Numbered from the stretch's first letter, positions 36,220 to 46,563 are shown. The stretch is 64,000 bases of DNA from LMUY01 sp965199165 (GCA_965199165.1 OZ240681.1:1054001-1118000); one strand, 5' to 3'. Notes: generated by a model not told the origin, from the letters alone. Made by a program: numbers and translations.

Positions 36220-37115
36220 GCGGCGCAGCCGGCAAGGTGCGCGGGCAGGCGGGCCACGCTGCCAGGATGCTGGTGTGGTTCGCGCCGGTGCTGGCGTTGC
36301 TGGTCCTCGTGATCCTCTATCCCGTCTGCGACCTGGCCTGGATCAGCGTCAGCGAGATGCGGTACTTCACCCCCGTCCGGTTCGTCGGCCTGGCGAACTT
36401 CACCGCCCTGTTCGGGTCTTCGGACTTCGCGGACATGACCGTCGTCTCGCTCACCTTCCTGTGCGGGACCCTGGCCCTGACGCTGCTCCTGGGGCTCGTG
36501 TCGGCGGTGGCGCTGCAAGCCCTGCCCCGCCACCGGGCGACGCTGATCCGCACCGTCCTGCTGTTGCCGTGGACGCTGTCCATGACGGTGGTGGGCTGCC
36601 TATGGCTATGGCTGCTCAACCCGTCCTACGGCTTGATACGCTACCTGCTGGAACTGGTGGGAATCCCGCCGGGCTTGATGCTTGGCGATCCGGACCTGGC
36701 GCTGTGGCTCGTGATCCTGACGACGGTCTGGTGGTCGTTCCCGTATCCCATGGTCCTGCTGACGGCGGCGCTGCAGAGCGTGCCCAAGGAGCTGTACGAG
36801 GCGATCGAGATTGATGGCGGCGGCTGGCTGCAGCAGTTCGCCCACGTCACCTGGCCGCATATCCTGCCGACCTTGGCCAATGCCGGCGTGGCGCTTTGCA
36901 TCGTCTACCTGACCCTCGTGAGCCTGCTGGTGGTGATGACCGGCGGGGGCCCGCTCGGCGCCACGACGACGTGGAGCTTCGCCATCTACAACCAGACGAT
37001 GAACTCGGTCGACGTCTCCTCCTCCGCCGTGCTGTCCGTCGTCGTGCTGGCGACCAACATCTGCCTGGGGATCGCCTCCAAATGGATCGCAGGTCGCTCC
37101 CATGTGGCAGGCTGA
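36216..37115 (+). CDS. CUT1-type ABC transporter permease (MalF/UgpA family)
   Basis: 299 residues from GTG 36216, overlapping the HyuB stop as GTGA. Hydrophobic segments start with MLVWFAPVLALLVLVILYPV; EAA loop is ELYEAIEIDGGGWLQQFAHV; a further mark is TGGGPLGATTTW. Coupled to HyuAB, so the imported compound may be the hydantoinase substrate or a carbohydrate conjugate. The downstream permease overlaps by 14 nt. Confidence 0.88.
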   Translation: MSGAAGKVRGQAGHAARMLVWFAPVLALLVLVILYPVCDLAWISVSEMRYFTPVRFVGLANFTALFGSSDFADMTVVSLTFLCGTLALTLLLGLVSAVALQALPRHRATLIRTVLLLPWTLSMTVVGCLWLWLLNPSYGLIRYLLELVGIPPGLMLGDPDLALWLVILTTVWWSFPYPMVLLTAALQSVPKELYEAIEIDGGGWLQQFAHVTWPHILPTLANAGVALCIVYLTLVSLLVVMTGGGPLGATTTWSFAIYNQTMNSVDVSSSAVLSVVVLATNICLGIASKWIAGRSHVAG

Positions 37116-37983
37116 TCCGCCCGGCCTGGCCTTGGCGGCAGGCCCGGCGGCGCCCCCGCGGGCCGGCGCCGGCCTGGTGCTCGGCCTCGCCTGCGTGCTC
37201 ACCATCGTGTTCGTCCTGGCGCCGATCGCCTGGGCCGTCGTGACGTCGCTGAAGACCGAGGTCGGCTCGGTCGCCTATCCGCCGAGCCTGATCCCGCATC
37301 CGGCCAGCACCGCGAGCTACTGGCGGGTGATCACCGAACAGAACTTCCCGCGCGAGCTGTACAACTCGGTCCTGTACTCGGTCTCGTCCGTGCTGCTGGC
37401 GATCCTGGTGGCGGCGCCGGCCGGGTATGCCGCCGCCCGCTTCGTCTTCCCCGGCAAGAACGCGATCATGCTGGTGATCCTCGGCACCTCGATGATCCCG
37501 ACGGTGGCGCTGCTGATCCCGCTCTATGGGCTGTTGAGCCGGCTCGACCTGCTGAACAGCGCCGTCGCCCTCATCGTGATCGAGGCCGCGCGGATCGCGC
37601 CGCAGACCGTCTGGTTCATCCAGACCTTCTGCTACACCGTCTCACGCGAGATCGAGGAGGCGGCCGAGATGGATGGCGCGTCGCCGGCCGCGGTGTTCGG
37701 CCTCGTCGTCCTGCCGCTGATCCGCCCGGGCATCGCCGCCATCGCGATCCTGGGGCTGATCACCGTGTGGAACGACTACCTGACCGTCGCGGTGTTCGCG
37801 CCGGATGCGGCCAAGCGCACGCTGCAGGTCGCCATCGTCAACCAGGTTCTGGATTCGAACGGCGTGTCCTGGTCGTACATGATGGCGTTCGTCGTCGTCG
37901 CCTCCGCACCCGTGGTGCTGATGTTCCTGCTGGCGCAGCGCTGGTTCATCGCCGGCCTGACCGCCGGCGCGGTGAAGGGATGA
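37102..37983 (+). CDS. CUT1-type ABC transporter permease (MalG/UgpE family)
   Basis: 293-residue permease. N-terminal segment VLGLACVLTIVFVLAPIAWA, then VVTSLKTE as in MalG-type proteins; EAA loop REIEEAAEMDGASPAAVFGL; conserved ITVWNDYLTVAVF. Overlaps the MalF-type gene by 14 nt, and its TGA overlaps an ATG (37980) in frame with the binding protein. No ATPase gene is found in this operon. Confidence 0.9.
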   Translation: MWQADPPGLALAAGPAAPPRAGAGLVLGLACVLTIVFVLAPIAWAVVTSLKTEVGSVAYPPSLIPHPASTASYWRVITEQNFPRELYNSVLYSVSSVLLAILVAAPAGYAAARFVFPGKNAIMLVILGTSMIPTVALLIPLYGLLSRLDLLNSAVALIVIEAARIAPQTVWFIQTFCYTVSREIEEAAEMDGASPAAVFGLVVLPLIRPGIAAIAILGLITVWNDYLTVAVFAPDAAKRTLQVAIVNQVLDSNGVSWSYMMAFVVVASAPVVLMFLLAQRWFIAGLTAGAVKG

Positions 37984-38039
37984 GAGTTGCGCGCCGCCCT
38001 GCGTTTGAAACCAGCCTGCCGAACGGGAGACCCAAGCCA

Positions 38040-39314
38040 ATGCCGATGATGACACGCGTGATGATGGCCGCCACCTTGCTGGCCGCACTACCGCAGGCCG
38101 GCCGGGCAGCCGACCCGGTCGAACTGGGCTACGCGACCTTTCTGGACCCCAACAACGACAGCGATCCCCGGGTCGGCGCCCAGGCCCGGATGATCGAGGC
38201 GTTCGAGAAGCAGAACCCCGGCATCAAGATCAAGGTCGTGCTGGACCCGTCGGGCAACAACATCCTCCGCGCCGCCAAGACCGGCTCCGGCTCGCCCGAC
38301 GTGGCCCGCCTGACCGCCTTCGGCCTGCCCGAAGCCGTGGCGACCGGAGGCCTGAAGCCGCTCGACGATTACCTCGCCGCCGACAAGGTCAGCCTGACGG
38401 ACTGGCTGATCCCGTTCGAGCAGACCAGGTTGAACGGCCATTACTGGGGCATGCCGCAGGATTTCCGCATCCCGATCCTGATGTATCGCAAGTCCCTGCT
38501 GAGCGCGGCGGGTGTCACCCCGCCCACGACTTGGGACGAGGCCTGCACCGCCGGCGGCAAGGTCGCGGCCGGCCCGGTGATCGGCTACGCGATACCGCTC
38601 GGCAGCAGCGGTGGCACGGGCGGGGCGCAGGCGCTGGGTGAGTTCATCCTGAGCACCGTGCTGGCGCCGGACGGCAAGTATTTCGCGCCCGACGGCCACG
38701 CCATCGCCTTCAGCAAGGAGACCTTCGTCCGCGCGGCGCAGATGTTCAAGGACATGTATGGCAGGTGCAAGGCGACGCCGCAGACCAGCGTGCAGTTCGG
38801 CTACAACGAGGTGCATGACGGGCTGCGCGCCGGCACCGTCGCCATGGCCTCGTTCGGGCTGGCCCGGTTCGGCGCGATCCGTCGGCAGGGGGCGGGTGAT
38901 GACCTGCAATGGGCGCCGCCCCCCGGCTTCGCCGCCGCCGAGAAGCAGACCGTGGGGGGCTTCTTCATCAGCATCAACGCCAAGACCGAGCACCCGGACG
39001 AGGCGTGGAAGTTCGTCAACTTCATGACCGGCCCGGCCGGCGAGATCATCCAGGCGCAGGGCGGCGAGGTGGTGGCTCGGCTGTCCGCGTATGACGACCC
39101 GTTCCTGTCCACGCCGGCGGCCGCGAACCAGAAGGCCTGGGCCGCGCTGATCCATGACAGGGGCCAGCTGGTGTCCTACTCCGTCATCCTGACGACGTTC
39201 CACGAGATCGTCGGCGTGGCGCTGCAACGTATGATCCTGCGCAACGGCACGCCGGAGGCAGCCTACGAGGAAGTGTCCAGCAAATATGCCGAGGCGATTG
39301 CCAAGGTGCACTGA
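38040..39314 (+). CDS. Extracellular solute-binding protein family 1 (CUT1 type)
   Basis: 424 residues from ATG 38040 (GGGAG about 10 nt upstream) with signal MTRVMMAATLLAALPQAGRA. ATG 37980, coupled to the permease stop, would add 20 residues ahead of the signal and is less likely. Family marks: IEAFEKQNPGIKIKVVLDPS and GKYFAPDGHAIAFSK. It delivers a sugar or other solute to the two CUT1 permeases. Last gene of the HyuAB-permease run before the second GGT. Confidence 0.88.
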   Translation: MPMMTRVMMAATLLAALPQAGRAADPVELGYATFLDPNNDSDPRVGAQARMIEAFEKQNPGIKIKVVLDPSGNNILRAAKTGSGSPDVARLTAFGLPEAVATGGLKPLDDYLAADKVSLTDWLIPFEQTRLNGHYWGMPQDFRIPILMYRKSLLSAAGVTPPTTWDEACTAGGKVAAGPVIGYAIPLGSSGGTGGAQALGEFILSTVLAPDGKYFAPDGHAIAFSKETFVRAAQMFKDMYGRCKATPQTSVQFGYNEVHDGLRAGTVAMASFGLARFGAIRRQGAGDDLQWAPPPGFAAAEKQTVGGFFISINAKTEHPDEAWKFVNFMTGPAGEIIQAQGGEVVARLSAYDDPFLSTPAAANQKAWAALIHDRGQLVSYSVILTTFHEIVGVALQRMILRNGTPEAAYEEVSSKYAEAIAKVH

Positions 39315-39327
39315 GCGGGGCAGGGCC

Positions 39328-41097
39328 ATGCAGCGCCAGGTGCCGGAGATGCGGATGGGGCGTAGCTTCGCCGGCAGCCTGTATGCCGGCGGCATCGAGG
39401 CGATGCGGCCGTGCATCATGGGCACGCGGCACATGGTGTCGGCCGCCAACCATGCCGCCGCCCATGCCGCGTTCTGCGTGCTGGAGGGCGGTGGCAACGC
39501 CGTCGACGCCGGCGTCACCGGCGGCATCGTGCTCGGTGTGGTGCAGAGCGACATCGTGAACTTCGCGGGCGTGGCCCCGGCGATGGTCTACCGGTCCGAC
39601 ACGCGTGAGGTGCTGACCGTCAGCGGACTCGGGACATGGCCGGCGGCGGTCACACCTGACTACTTCCAACGCCGGCATGGCGGCCACATGCCCGAGGGGC
39701 TGTTGCGCTGCATCGTTCCCGCCGCACCGGACTCATGGATCACCTGTCTCGATCGGTTCGGCACGATATCCTTCGCCGAGGCCGCGGCCCCGGCCATCGC
39801 GCTCGCCCGGGACGGCTTCCCCGCCACGCAGTTCTTCGCCGACCAAATCCGCCACTTCCAGGACAAGTACTCGCGCTGGCCAGGCAACGCAGCGGTCTAC
39901 CTGCCCGGTGGAGCCCCGCCTCGCACCGGCCACCTGTTCGTCCAGGCCGATCTGGCCCGCACGCTGCAATACATGGCCGACGAGGACAACGCCGCCGCGC
40001 CGATGGGCCGGGCCGCCGGGCTGCGCGCCGCGCGCGCGGCGTTCTACGCGGGCGACATCATGCAGGCCATCACCCGCTACCACCGGGACAATGGCGGGCT
40101 GCTGACGGAGGCGGACATGGCGGGCTTCCATGTCGACGTCGAACCCGCCCTGTCCACGCAGGCGCGTGGCCTCGACGTCTATGCCTGCCCGCCCTGGTGC
40201 CAAGGGCCGGTGCTGCTGCAGGCGCTCAACATCCTGGCCGACGACGACCTCGCGGCACTCGGCCATAACACGGACGCCTCCCTGCATCTGGTCGCCGAGG
40301 CGCTGAACCTCGCCTTCGCCGACCGCGACGCCCTCTACACCGATCCGCGCTTTGGCCAGGTGCCGATGGACCGGCTGCTGTCGCGCGACTACGCGCGCGC
40401 GCGACGTGCCCTGATTGACCCCTTTCGGGCCTTCGGACAGGCACCTCCGCCGGGCATGGGCCGGCCGCCGGGAGCACGCGGCGCCGCCGATGGTGGGGAG
40501 ACGCTGGGCCAGAAGGACACCTCCTACATCGCAGTGGTGGACCGTCACGGCAACGCCTTCTCCGCCACGCCGAGCGACAACTCGTTCGAGGCGCCGGTGG
40601 TGCCCGGCACAGGGCTGTGCCCCTCCTCCCGCGGTTCGCAGAGCTGGGTCGACCCGGCGCATCCCTGCGCCGTCGCGCCCGGCAAGCGGCCCCGCCTGAC
40701 CCCCAGCCCGGCCATGGCGCGGATGCCCGACGGCGGCATGATGCCGTTCGGCAGTCCGGGCGGCGACGTGCAGCCGCAGGCCATGCTGCAGGTGCTGCTA
40801 AACATCACCGCCTTCGGCATGACGTTGCAGGAGGCGGTCGAGGCTCCCCGCATGGCGTCGGCCAACCTGCAAGGCTCGTTCGAGCCGCACGCCTACACGC
40901 CAGGCGGGCTGCTGCTGGAAGGGCGCATACCCCCCGCCGCTGCGGACGGCCTGCGCCAGCGCGGCCACGCGGTCCGCGACTGGCCGGACTTCACCTGGCA
41001 GGCTGGCGCCGTTTGCGCCGTTCGCTACGACGAGGCGACGGCCGTGCTGTCTGCCGGCGCCGATCCTCGCCGACCATCCTACGCCGTCGGCCGCTGA
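39328..41097 (+). CDS. Gamma-glutamyltransferase family hydrolase (GGT), copy 2
   Basis: 589 residues from ATG 39328. Ntn nucleophile is Thr398 in GQKDTSYIAVVDRHGNAF; the small subunit includes PGKRPRLTPSPAMARM and GSPGGDVQPQAMLQVLLN. The early LEGGGNAVDAGVTGGIVLG is the large-subunit signature. It differs from copy 1 in the TSY instead of TTH context. It lies 13 nt after the CUT1 binding-protein gene, so probably the same transcript as hyuAB. No signal peptide is evident. Confidence 0.88.
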   Translation: MQRQVPEMRMGRSFAGSLYAGGIEAMRPCIMGTRHMVSAANHAAAHAAFCVLEGGGNAVDAGVTGGIVLGVVQSDIVNFAGVAPAMVYRSDTREVLTVSGLGTWPAAVTPDYFQRRHGGHMPEGLLRCIVPAAPDSWITCLDRFGTISFAEAAAPAIALARDGFPATQFFADQIRHFQDKYSRWPGNAAVYLPGGAPPRTGHLFVQADLARTLQYMADEDNAAAPMGRAAGLRAARAAFYAGDIMQAITRYHRDNGGLLTEADMAGFHVDVEPALSTQARGLDVYACPPWCQGPVLLQALNILADDDLAALGHNTDASLHLVAEALNLAFADRDALYTDPRFGQVPMDRLLSRDYARARRALIDPFRAFGQAPPPGMGRPPGARGAADGGETLGQKDTSYIAVVDRHGNAFSATPSDNSFEAPVVPGTGLCPSSRGSQSWVDPAHPCAVAPGKRPRLTPSPAMARMPDGGMMPFGSPGGDVQPQAMLQVLLNITAFGMTLQEAVEAPRMASANLQGSFEPHAYTPGGLLLEGRIPPAAADGLRQRGHAVRDWPDFTWQAGAVCAVRYDEATAVLSAGADPRRPSYAVGR

Positions 41098-41585
41098 TAC
41101 CCTGGACCTGGAACACCGATGCCCAGCACGTCCCCTCATCCGGTCTACCTGCCCGGCGTCGCAAGCAGCTGCGTGGCGCCATGGAGCGGGGCAGGCGGTC
41201 CAGTTCGGCAACTAGGCGGAGGCACGGTAGCTGCTGCCGGACAGCGCGTGGCCAGGAGAGGCACGCTTGGAGGAGCACGCCAGCGGCCTCACGTTGCTGC
41301 AAGTGGATACCGACCACGACGGCGCGCTGACGGTGCAGGCCAACGGAACCGCTACGACGAAACCGCCGATCGGGCTTGCCGAAGGCACCCAGTCCTGCCA
41401 GGTCTTCGATGCCGTTGGGGAAGCGCCGCATGCGTTCGCTCGGATCGGCCCGCGTGAGCGTGCCATCTCGGGCCAACGTGCGGTCTGGAGCCGCGGGGCT
41501 GGCGGACCGGCCAACAGTAGCCACCAGACGGCTTGCGGGGAGCATGGCCATCGCCGAGAACAACCACCCGCCTGGGGAAGGTGAC
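41098..41585. other. 488-nt region without a recognisable gene
   Basis: Between GGT copy 2 and the FadR-type regulator. Several short open frames cross on both strands (for example 41275-41584 on plus, encoding HASGLTLLQVDTDHDGALT, and 41352-41591 on minus). None has a motif I know, and they overlap one another. A degraded gene is possible. The regulator's promoter should be here. Confidence 0.4.
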
Positions 41586-42287
41586 GTGCAATCATCGAAA
41601 GTCGGTTCGCTGACATCGCGGACCGCCGAGGCCCTCCGCGTCCGCATCGCCGACGGGCAATTGCGATCCGGCGAACGGCTGCCCACCGAGAAGGAGATGG
41701 CGGTGGAGTTCGGCGTCAGCCGCACCGTCGTGCGGGAGGCGGTGGCCGGTCTGCGCGCGGACGGCCTGATCAGGGCTCGACACGGCGTTGGCGTCTTCGT
41801 GGCCGCCAAACCCGAACCCGAGCATCCCGCCGAGGGCGCCGGCGTTCCGTTTGCAGCGGCTTCGGTCCTGGATGTGCTTGAATTGCGCATGGCCGTTGAG
41901 GTCCACGCCGCAGGTCTGGCGGCTATCAGGCGGTCCTGGTCACAGGAGGAGCGTATGTGGAACGCAGCCGAGCAGATGCGGCTGGCCATGGAAGCGGGCC
42001 GTTCCACCGAAACGTTGGATCTCGCTTTCCACCGATCGATCGCAGAGGCGTCCAACAACCCCGCTTTCGTCATATTCTTCGATCAACTTGGGCAAGGGGC
42101 GATCCCGAGCAACTCACGTGTCAGCCGCGTCGAGTCAGAAAAGGTTAGGGAGCAGCATCTGAATCGGTGCCAATCCGAGCATTTCGTGATCTTCGAGGCG
42201 ATTTCGCGCAGCGACGTCCAAGGAGCGCGCTCCGCGATGCAGTCGCATTTGATCGTGAGCCAAGACCGCTTCAAGAAGATCGAGTGA
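41586..42287 (+). CDS. FadR-subfamily GntR transcriptional regulator
   Basis: 233 residues from GTG 41586, preceded by GGGGAAGG; ATG 41544 in frame is possible but has a poorly spaced site. Winged helix SGERLPTEKEMAVEFGVSRT with TVVREAVAGLRADGLIRARHGVGV, followed by an all-helical FCD effector domain (VLDVLELRMAVEVHAAGLAA, then EASNNPAFVIFFDQL). FCD-type regulators respond to organic or amino-acid-derived acids. It sits at the end of the HyuAB-GGT island and may control it, perhaps at the 32247 inverted repeat. Confidence 0.88.
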   Translation: MQSSKVGSLTSRTAEALRVRIADGQLRSGERLPTEKEMAVEFGVSRTVVREAVAGLRADGLIRARHGVGVFVAAKPEPEHPAEGAGVPFAAASVLDVLELRMAVEVHAAGLAAIRRSWSQEERMWNAAEQMRLAMEAGRSTETLDLAFHRSIAEASNNPAFVIFFDQLGQGAIPSNSRVSRVESEKVREQHLNRCQSEHFVIFEAISRSDVQGARSAMQSHLIVSQDRFKKIE

Positions 42288-42503
42288 GTCTCGATCTTGC
42301 TAACTGGTCTGTGAATAGGCGGCGCAGTGCTGCGAGAAGGTTGCGAACTTGATAGCGGCACTGGAGATGAACGCCCCGCAGCAACGAGGCTACACACCAA
42401 GGTCCTGGCTACACGCTGACTGATGGTGGCTCACGCAACGATTGTTGTGCGACTTGGCTTTTGATTCGCTTCTGTTTTTGCGGGCTTGAGGGTTTGGTTG
42501 TGT

Positions 42504-42580
<77 letters not shown>

Positions 42581-42605
42581 TTGGTGGTTTGTGTGTGGTT
42601 GGAAG

Positions 42606-42721
42606 ACCTGGCGGCGACCGACTTTCCCGCACCTTGGGGTGCAGTATCATGGGCGCTGGGGTTTTTCACGTCCGAGTTCGGGATGGGATCGGGTGTAGGC
42701 ACCCCGCCATGGCCACCAGGT
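42606..42721 (-). rRNA. rrf: 5S ribosomal RNA
   Basis: About 116 nt. It has the 5S core CCGATCCCATCCCGAACTCG and the terminal stem ACCTGG/CCAGGT. Ends are set by that stem and could be off by one or two bases. Between 23S and tRNA-fMet. Confidence 0.93.
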
Positions 42722-42979
42722 CGTCCGACCACGAGTGGTGTCTTTTGATGTTGTGGCGATGGTTCTGGTGCGTTGGTTTGCGTGGGGGTTGCCGGGCGTT
42801 TGTGGTTTGACGCCGGGTTGGTGTGCGTGTGTGTCGGCGATGATTGCTGTGCATGGTGGTGTATGGAGCCTGTTGGGCGATTAGGACCAGTTAGCTGTCG
42901 CGTTGCCGCGTTTACACATCTGGCCTATCGACGTGGTGGTCTACCACGGCCCTCGGGGAGACCTGGTTTTGAGGTGGGT

Positions 42980-43011
<32 letters not shown>

Positions 43012-43067
43012 TCCGCACATAGCTACCCGGCCGTGCCGCTGGCGCGACAACCGGTTCACCAGAGGTG

Positions 43068-43101
<34 letters not shown>

Positions 43102-43157
43102 CCTCTCAAGTCTCCTTCACCCACGGCAGATAGGGACCGAACTGTCTCACGACGTTC

Positions 43158-43270
<113 letters not shown>

Positions 43271-43302
43271 GACTCTTGGGGGAGATCAGCCTGTTATCCC
43301 TA

Positions 43303-43338
<36 letters not shown>

Positions 43339-43480
43339 GCGGGACCACCGGATCACTATGGCCGACTTTCGTCTCTGCTCGAACTGTCGCTCTCGCAGTC
43401 AGGCGGGCTTATGCCATTGCACTCAGCAGCCGATGTCCGACCGGCCTGAGCCCACCATCGCGCGCCTCCGTTACACTTTG

Positions 43481-43512
<32 letters not shown>

Positions 43513-43766
43513 TGCAGGGTCCCGGTCCGGGCTGACCGGACGCGGTTAGACATCAGAAGAGATCAGGGCGGTATTTCAAGGGTGGCTCCACACAAGCTAG
43601 CGCCCATGCTTCGATGCCTCCCGCCTATCCTACACAGCTCTCCCCTGAGGCCACTGCAAAGCTGCAGTAAAGGTTCATAGGGTCTTTCCGTCTGACCGCG
43701 GGTACCCCGCATCTTCACGGGGAATTCAATTTCGCTGAGCCCATGCCGGAGACAGTGGGGAAGTCG

Positions 43767-43857
<91 letters not shown>

Positions 43858-44431
43858 AATTCAGTGCTTGCACACCTCCTCTTAACCTTCCGGCACCGGG
43901 CAGGCGTCAGACCGTATACGTCGTCTCTCGACTTCGCACAGCCCTGTGTTTTTACTAAACAGTCGCTACCCCCTGCTTTGTGCCACCCGCCCATGGTTGC
44001 CCACAGACGGGTCTCGCTTATCCCGAAGTTACGCGAGCAATTTGCCTAGTTCCTTCGGCATGGTTCTCCCAAGCGCCTTGGTATGCTCTACCAGTCCACC
44101 TGTGTCGGTTTCGGGTACGGTCTATACGCTGGAGCTATTTCCCGGTATGCGCCAAAAGCCAGGACAATCCAGTAAGCCCTGACAACATCTTGCATACGTC
44201 ACTTCCAGCAGGCCCAGTAATATTCAACTGGTTCCCATCGACTACGGCTCTCGCCCTCGCCTTAGGGGCCGGCTCACCCTGCGCGGATTAACCTTGCGCA
44301 GGAACCCTTGGACTTTCGGCGACAGTGTTTCTCACACTGTTTGTCGCTACTCATGTCAGCATTCGCACTTCGGATACCTCCAGGCCAGGTCACCCTTAAC
44401 CCTTCACAGGCTTACCGAACGCTCCGCTACC

Positions 44432-44880
44432 GATCAGTCTTCAGACGTCAGTCGTCAGTCGTCAGATGAAGTGAGATGCTTGCGCAGACCCTGCAGCATG
44501 CGAGCCAACTCCGTCCACTCGCGCTGCCAGGCCGCGGCACCGTCCGGGTCCAAATACCCCAGATCGGCTGCGTACTGGCACCAAAGCTTGGCTTCCTCGG
44601 CCGACCCCAGCGACATGACGACATAGCGCCGCATCTCCGGATCCGACCCAACCTGCCGTCCCGTGCCCTCCGCGAGGAGCGCACAGACCGACTTGCTGGC
44701 ACGCCGCAACTGGTCGGCCACACCGCCATATTGCTCATGCTTCGGCCATTCATGGCTCGCACGATGAACTTCCAAGGATAGCCGGTAAGCCCGACGAAAC
44801 ACGTCCAGCTCCCAAACATCCCGGCTCATCCTGATCTCTCTCGTATCTGACGACTGAAGACTGACGCCTGACGACTGATC
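44432..44880 (-). other. 23S rRNA intervening sequence at helix 45
   Basis: Replaces the tip of helix 45 (E. coli numbering about 1170). Its two ends, 44432-44466 and 44846-44880, are complementary over 35 nt with 3 mismatches, so the transcript forms a long stem typical of RNase III excision sites. The stem is built of CAGTCGTCAG-type units that also occur in the operon spacers. It carries the S23-like gene. Confidence 0.9.
44455..44829 (-). CDS. Four-helix-bundle protein of 23S rRNA intervening sequences (S23/IVP family)
   Basis: 124 residues encoded wholly inside the 23S insertion, on the rRNA-sense strand. Family features: N-terminal ELDVFRRAYRLSLEVHRAS, then GGVADQLRRASKSVCALLAEG with the RRA-S-x3-LLAEG pattern, and a C-terminal helix around WTELARMLQGLRKHL. 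The last codons (SSDD and stop) are formed by the stem repeat itself. Biochemical role is unknown; homologues are found in 23S insertions of many bacteria. Weak ribosome-binding site (GAGAGAG 6 nt before ATG). Confidence 0.88.
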   Translation of the reverse strand: MSRDVWELDVFRRAYRLSLEVHRASHEWPKHEQYGGVADQLRRASKSVCALLAEGTGRQVGSDPEMRRYVVMSLGSAEEAKLWCQYAADLGYLDPDGAAAWQREWTELARMLQGLRKHLTSSDD

Positions 44881-44938
44881 CCACAGCTTCGGTACGTGGC
44901 TTGAGCCCCGTTACATCTTCGGCGCAAGGTTTCTATTA

Positions 44939-44996
<58 letters not shown>

Positions 44997-46099
44997 TTGT
45001 TGTGGAATCCTCACATCCTTTCCCACTTAGCCACGATTTGGGGACCTTAGCTGGTGGTCTGGGCTGTTTCCCTCTCGACGATGGACCTTAGCACCCACCG
45101 TCTGTCTGCCGCGCTATACTCACGGGTATTCGGAGTTTGGTTAGGTTTGGTAATCCTTTGGGGACCCCTAGCCCATCCAGTGCTCTACCCCCCGCGGTAA
45201 ACACACGACGATCTACCTCAATAGATTTCGCGGAGAACCAGCTATCTCCGAGTTTGATTGGCCTTTCACCCCTAGCCACAGCTCATCCCCGACTTTTTCA
45301 ACAGGCGTGGGTCCGGCCCTCCAGTGGGTGTTACCCCACCTTCAGCCTGGCCATGGCTAGATCACTCGGTTTCGGGTCTTCTGCCGGCAACTCAACGCCC
45401 TGTTCAGACTCGCTTTCGCTGCGCCTACACCTAACGGCTTAAGCTCGCTGCCAACAGAAACTCGCTGACCCATTATACAAAAGGTACGCCGTCACGGAAC
45501 AATCCGCTCCGACTGCTTGTAGGCATCCGGTTTCAGGTCTCTTTCACTCCCCTCTCGGGGTGCTTTTCACCTTTCCCTCACGGTACTTGTCCACTATCGG
45601 TCACCAGGGAGTATTTAGGCTTGGAGGGTGGTCCCCCCACGTTCAGACAGGGTTTCACGTGCCCCGCCCTACTCAAGGATATCATGGTCTTTACGCCTAC
45701 GGGGCTATCACCCGCTCCGGCCGGAATTTCCAATCCGTTCAGCTTATCCCCACAATACCACTGGCCTGTTCCACTTTCGCTCGCCACTACTCGCGGAATC
45801 TCTGTTGATGTCTGTTCCTCCAGGTACTGAGATGTTTCAGTTCCCCGGGTTCGCCTCACCACCCTATGTATTCAGATGGTGATACCCCAAAGGGGTGGGT
45901 TGCCCCATTCGGACATCCACGGATCAAAGCCTGCTCGCGGCTCCCCATGGCTTTTCGCAGCGTGCCACGTCCTTCATCGCCTCCTGGTGCCAAGGCATCC
46001 ACCGAATGCCCTTATCGCGCTCCATGCGCGCGCCAACACTCCCCTCGCGGGCAGCGCGGCACTCCACCATGCACAGGAACCATCGTCGACGGCGCGACG

Positions 46100-46131
46100 C
46101 AGTCGTCAGCCCTCAGTCGCCAGTCCTCAGA
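46100..46131. repeat. CAGTCGTCAG-type repeat, left arm (pairs with 46564-46595)
   Basis: 32 nt, complementary to 46564-46595 at about 26 positions. Same unit family as the 23S insertion stem. The pair encloses most of the 23S-tRNA-Ala spacer. Confidence 0.7.
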
Positions 46132-46563
46132 AAAGACTGGCAGCCAAGGCAGACATCCTGCTCGTCCCGCGAGGATAGGCCGGTGCACGGCAATCTTCGC
46201 TTTACTCAGCACTTATACAAACGCTTCTGAACACTGTCGCATCGTCGGGTTGGACGATCCTTGGCCGCACCCTCACAGGCAACAGCCACGATCCCTTCCG
46301 GTCAGACAAGCGACCCAACGCTACGACGGACCAGCCCTGCCGCAATCCAAACCGACGCCACCGCGCCAGCCGAACCACAACCGAGTTGTCCTGCGCGCCC
46401 AGAAACGCACCAGAACCAGATTCACAACACAAAAGAACAGACACCGCCAGGCACTCACCCAGCGGCAAACACGGCACGCCGCGCCACCCCACGCTCTCGG
46501 GGGCAGACACAGACACACCGATCGAGGAACCATCCCATGAAGACCACGCCAGCCCCACACCAA

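Noticed and set aside
42420..42503. Rho-independent terminator after the rRNA operon
   Set aside because: No hairpin followed by a T run could be found downstream of tRNA-fMet; the termination point remains unknown.
45866..46540. 224-codon open frame over the 23S 5' end and spacer
   Set aside because: Overlaps conserved 23S sequence and the spacer; no ribosome-binding site or motif.
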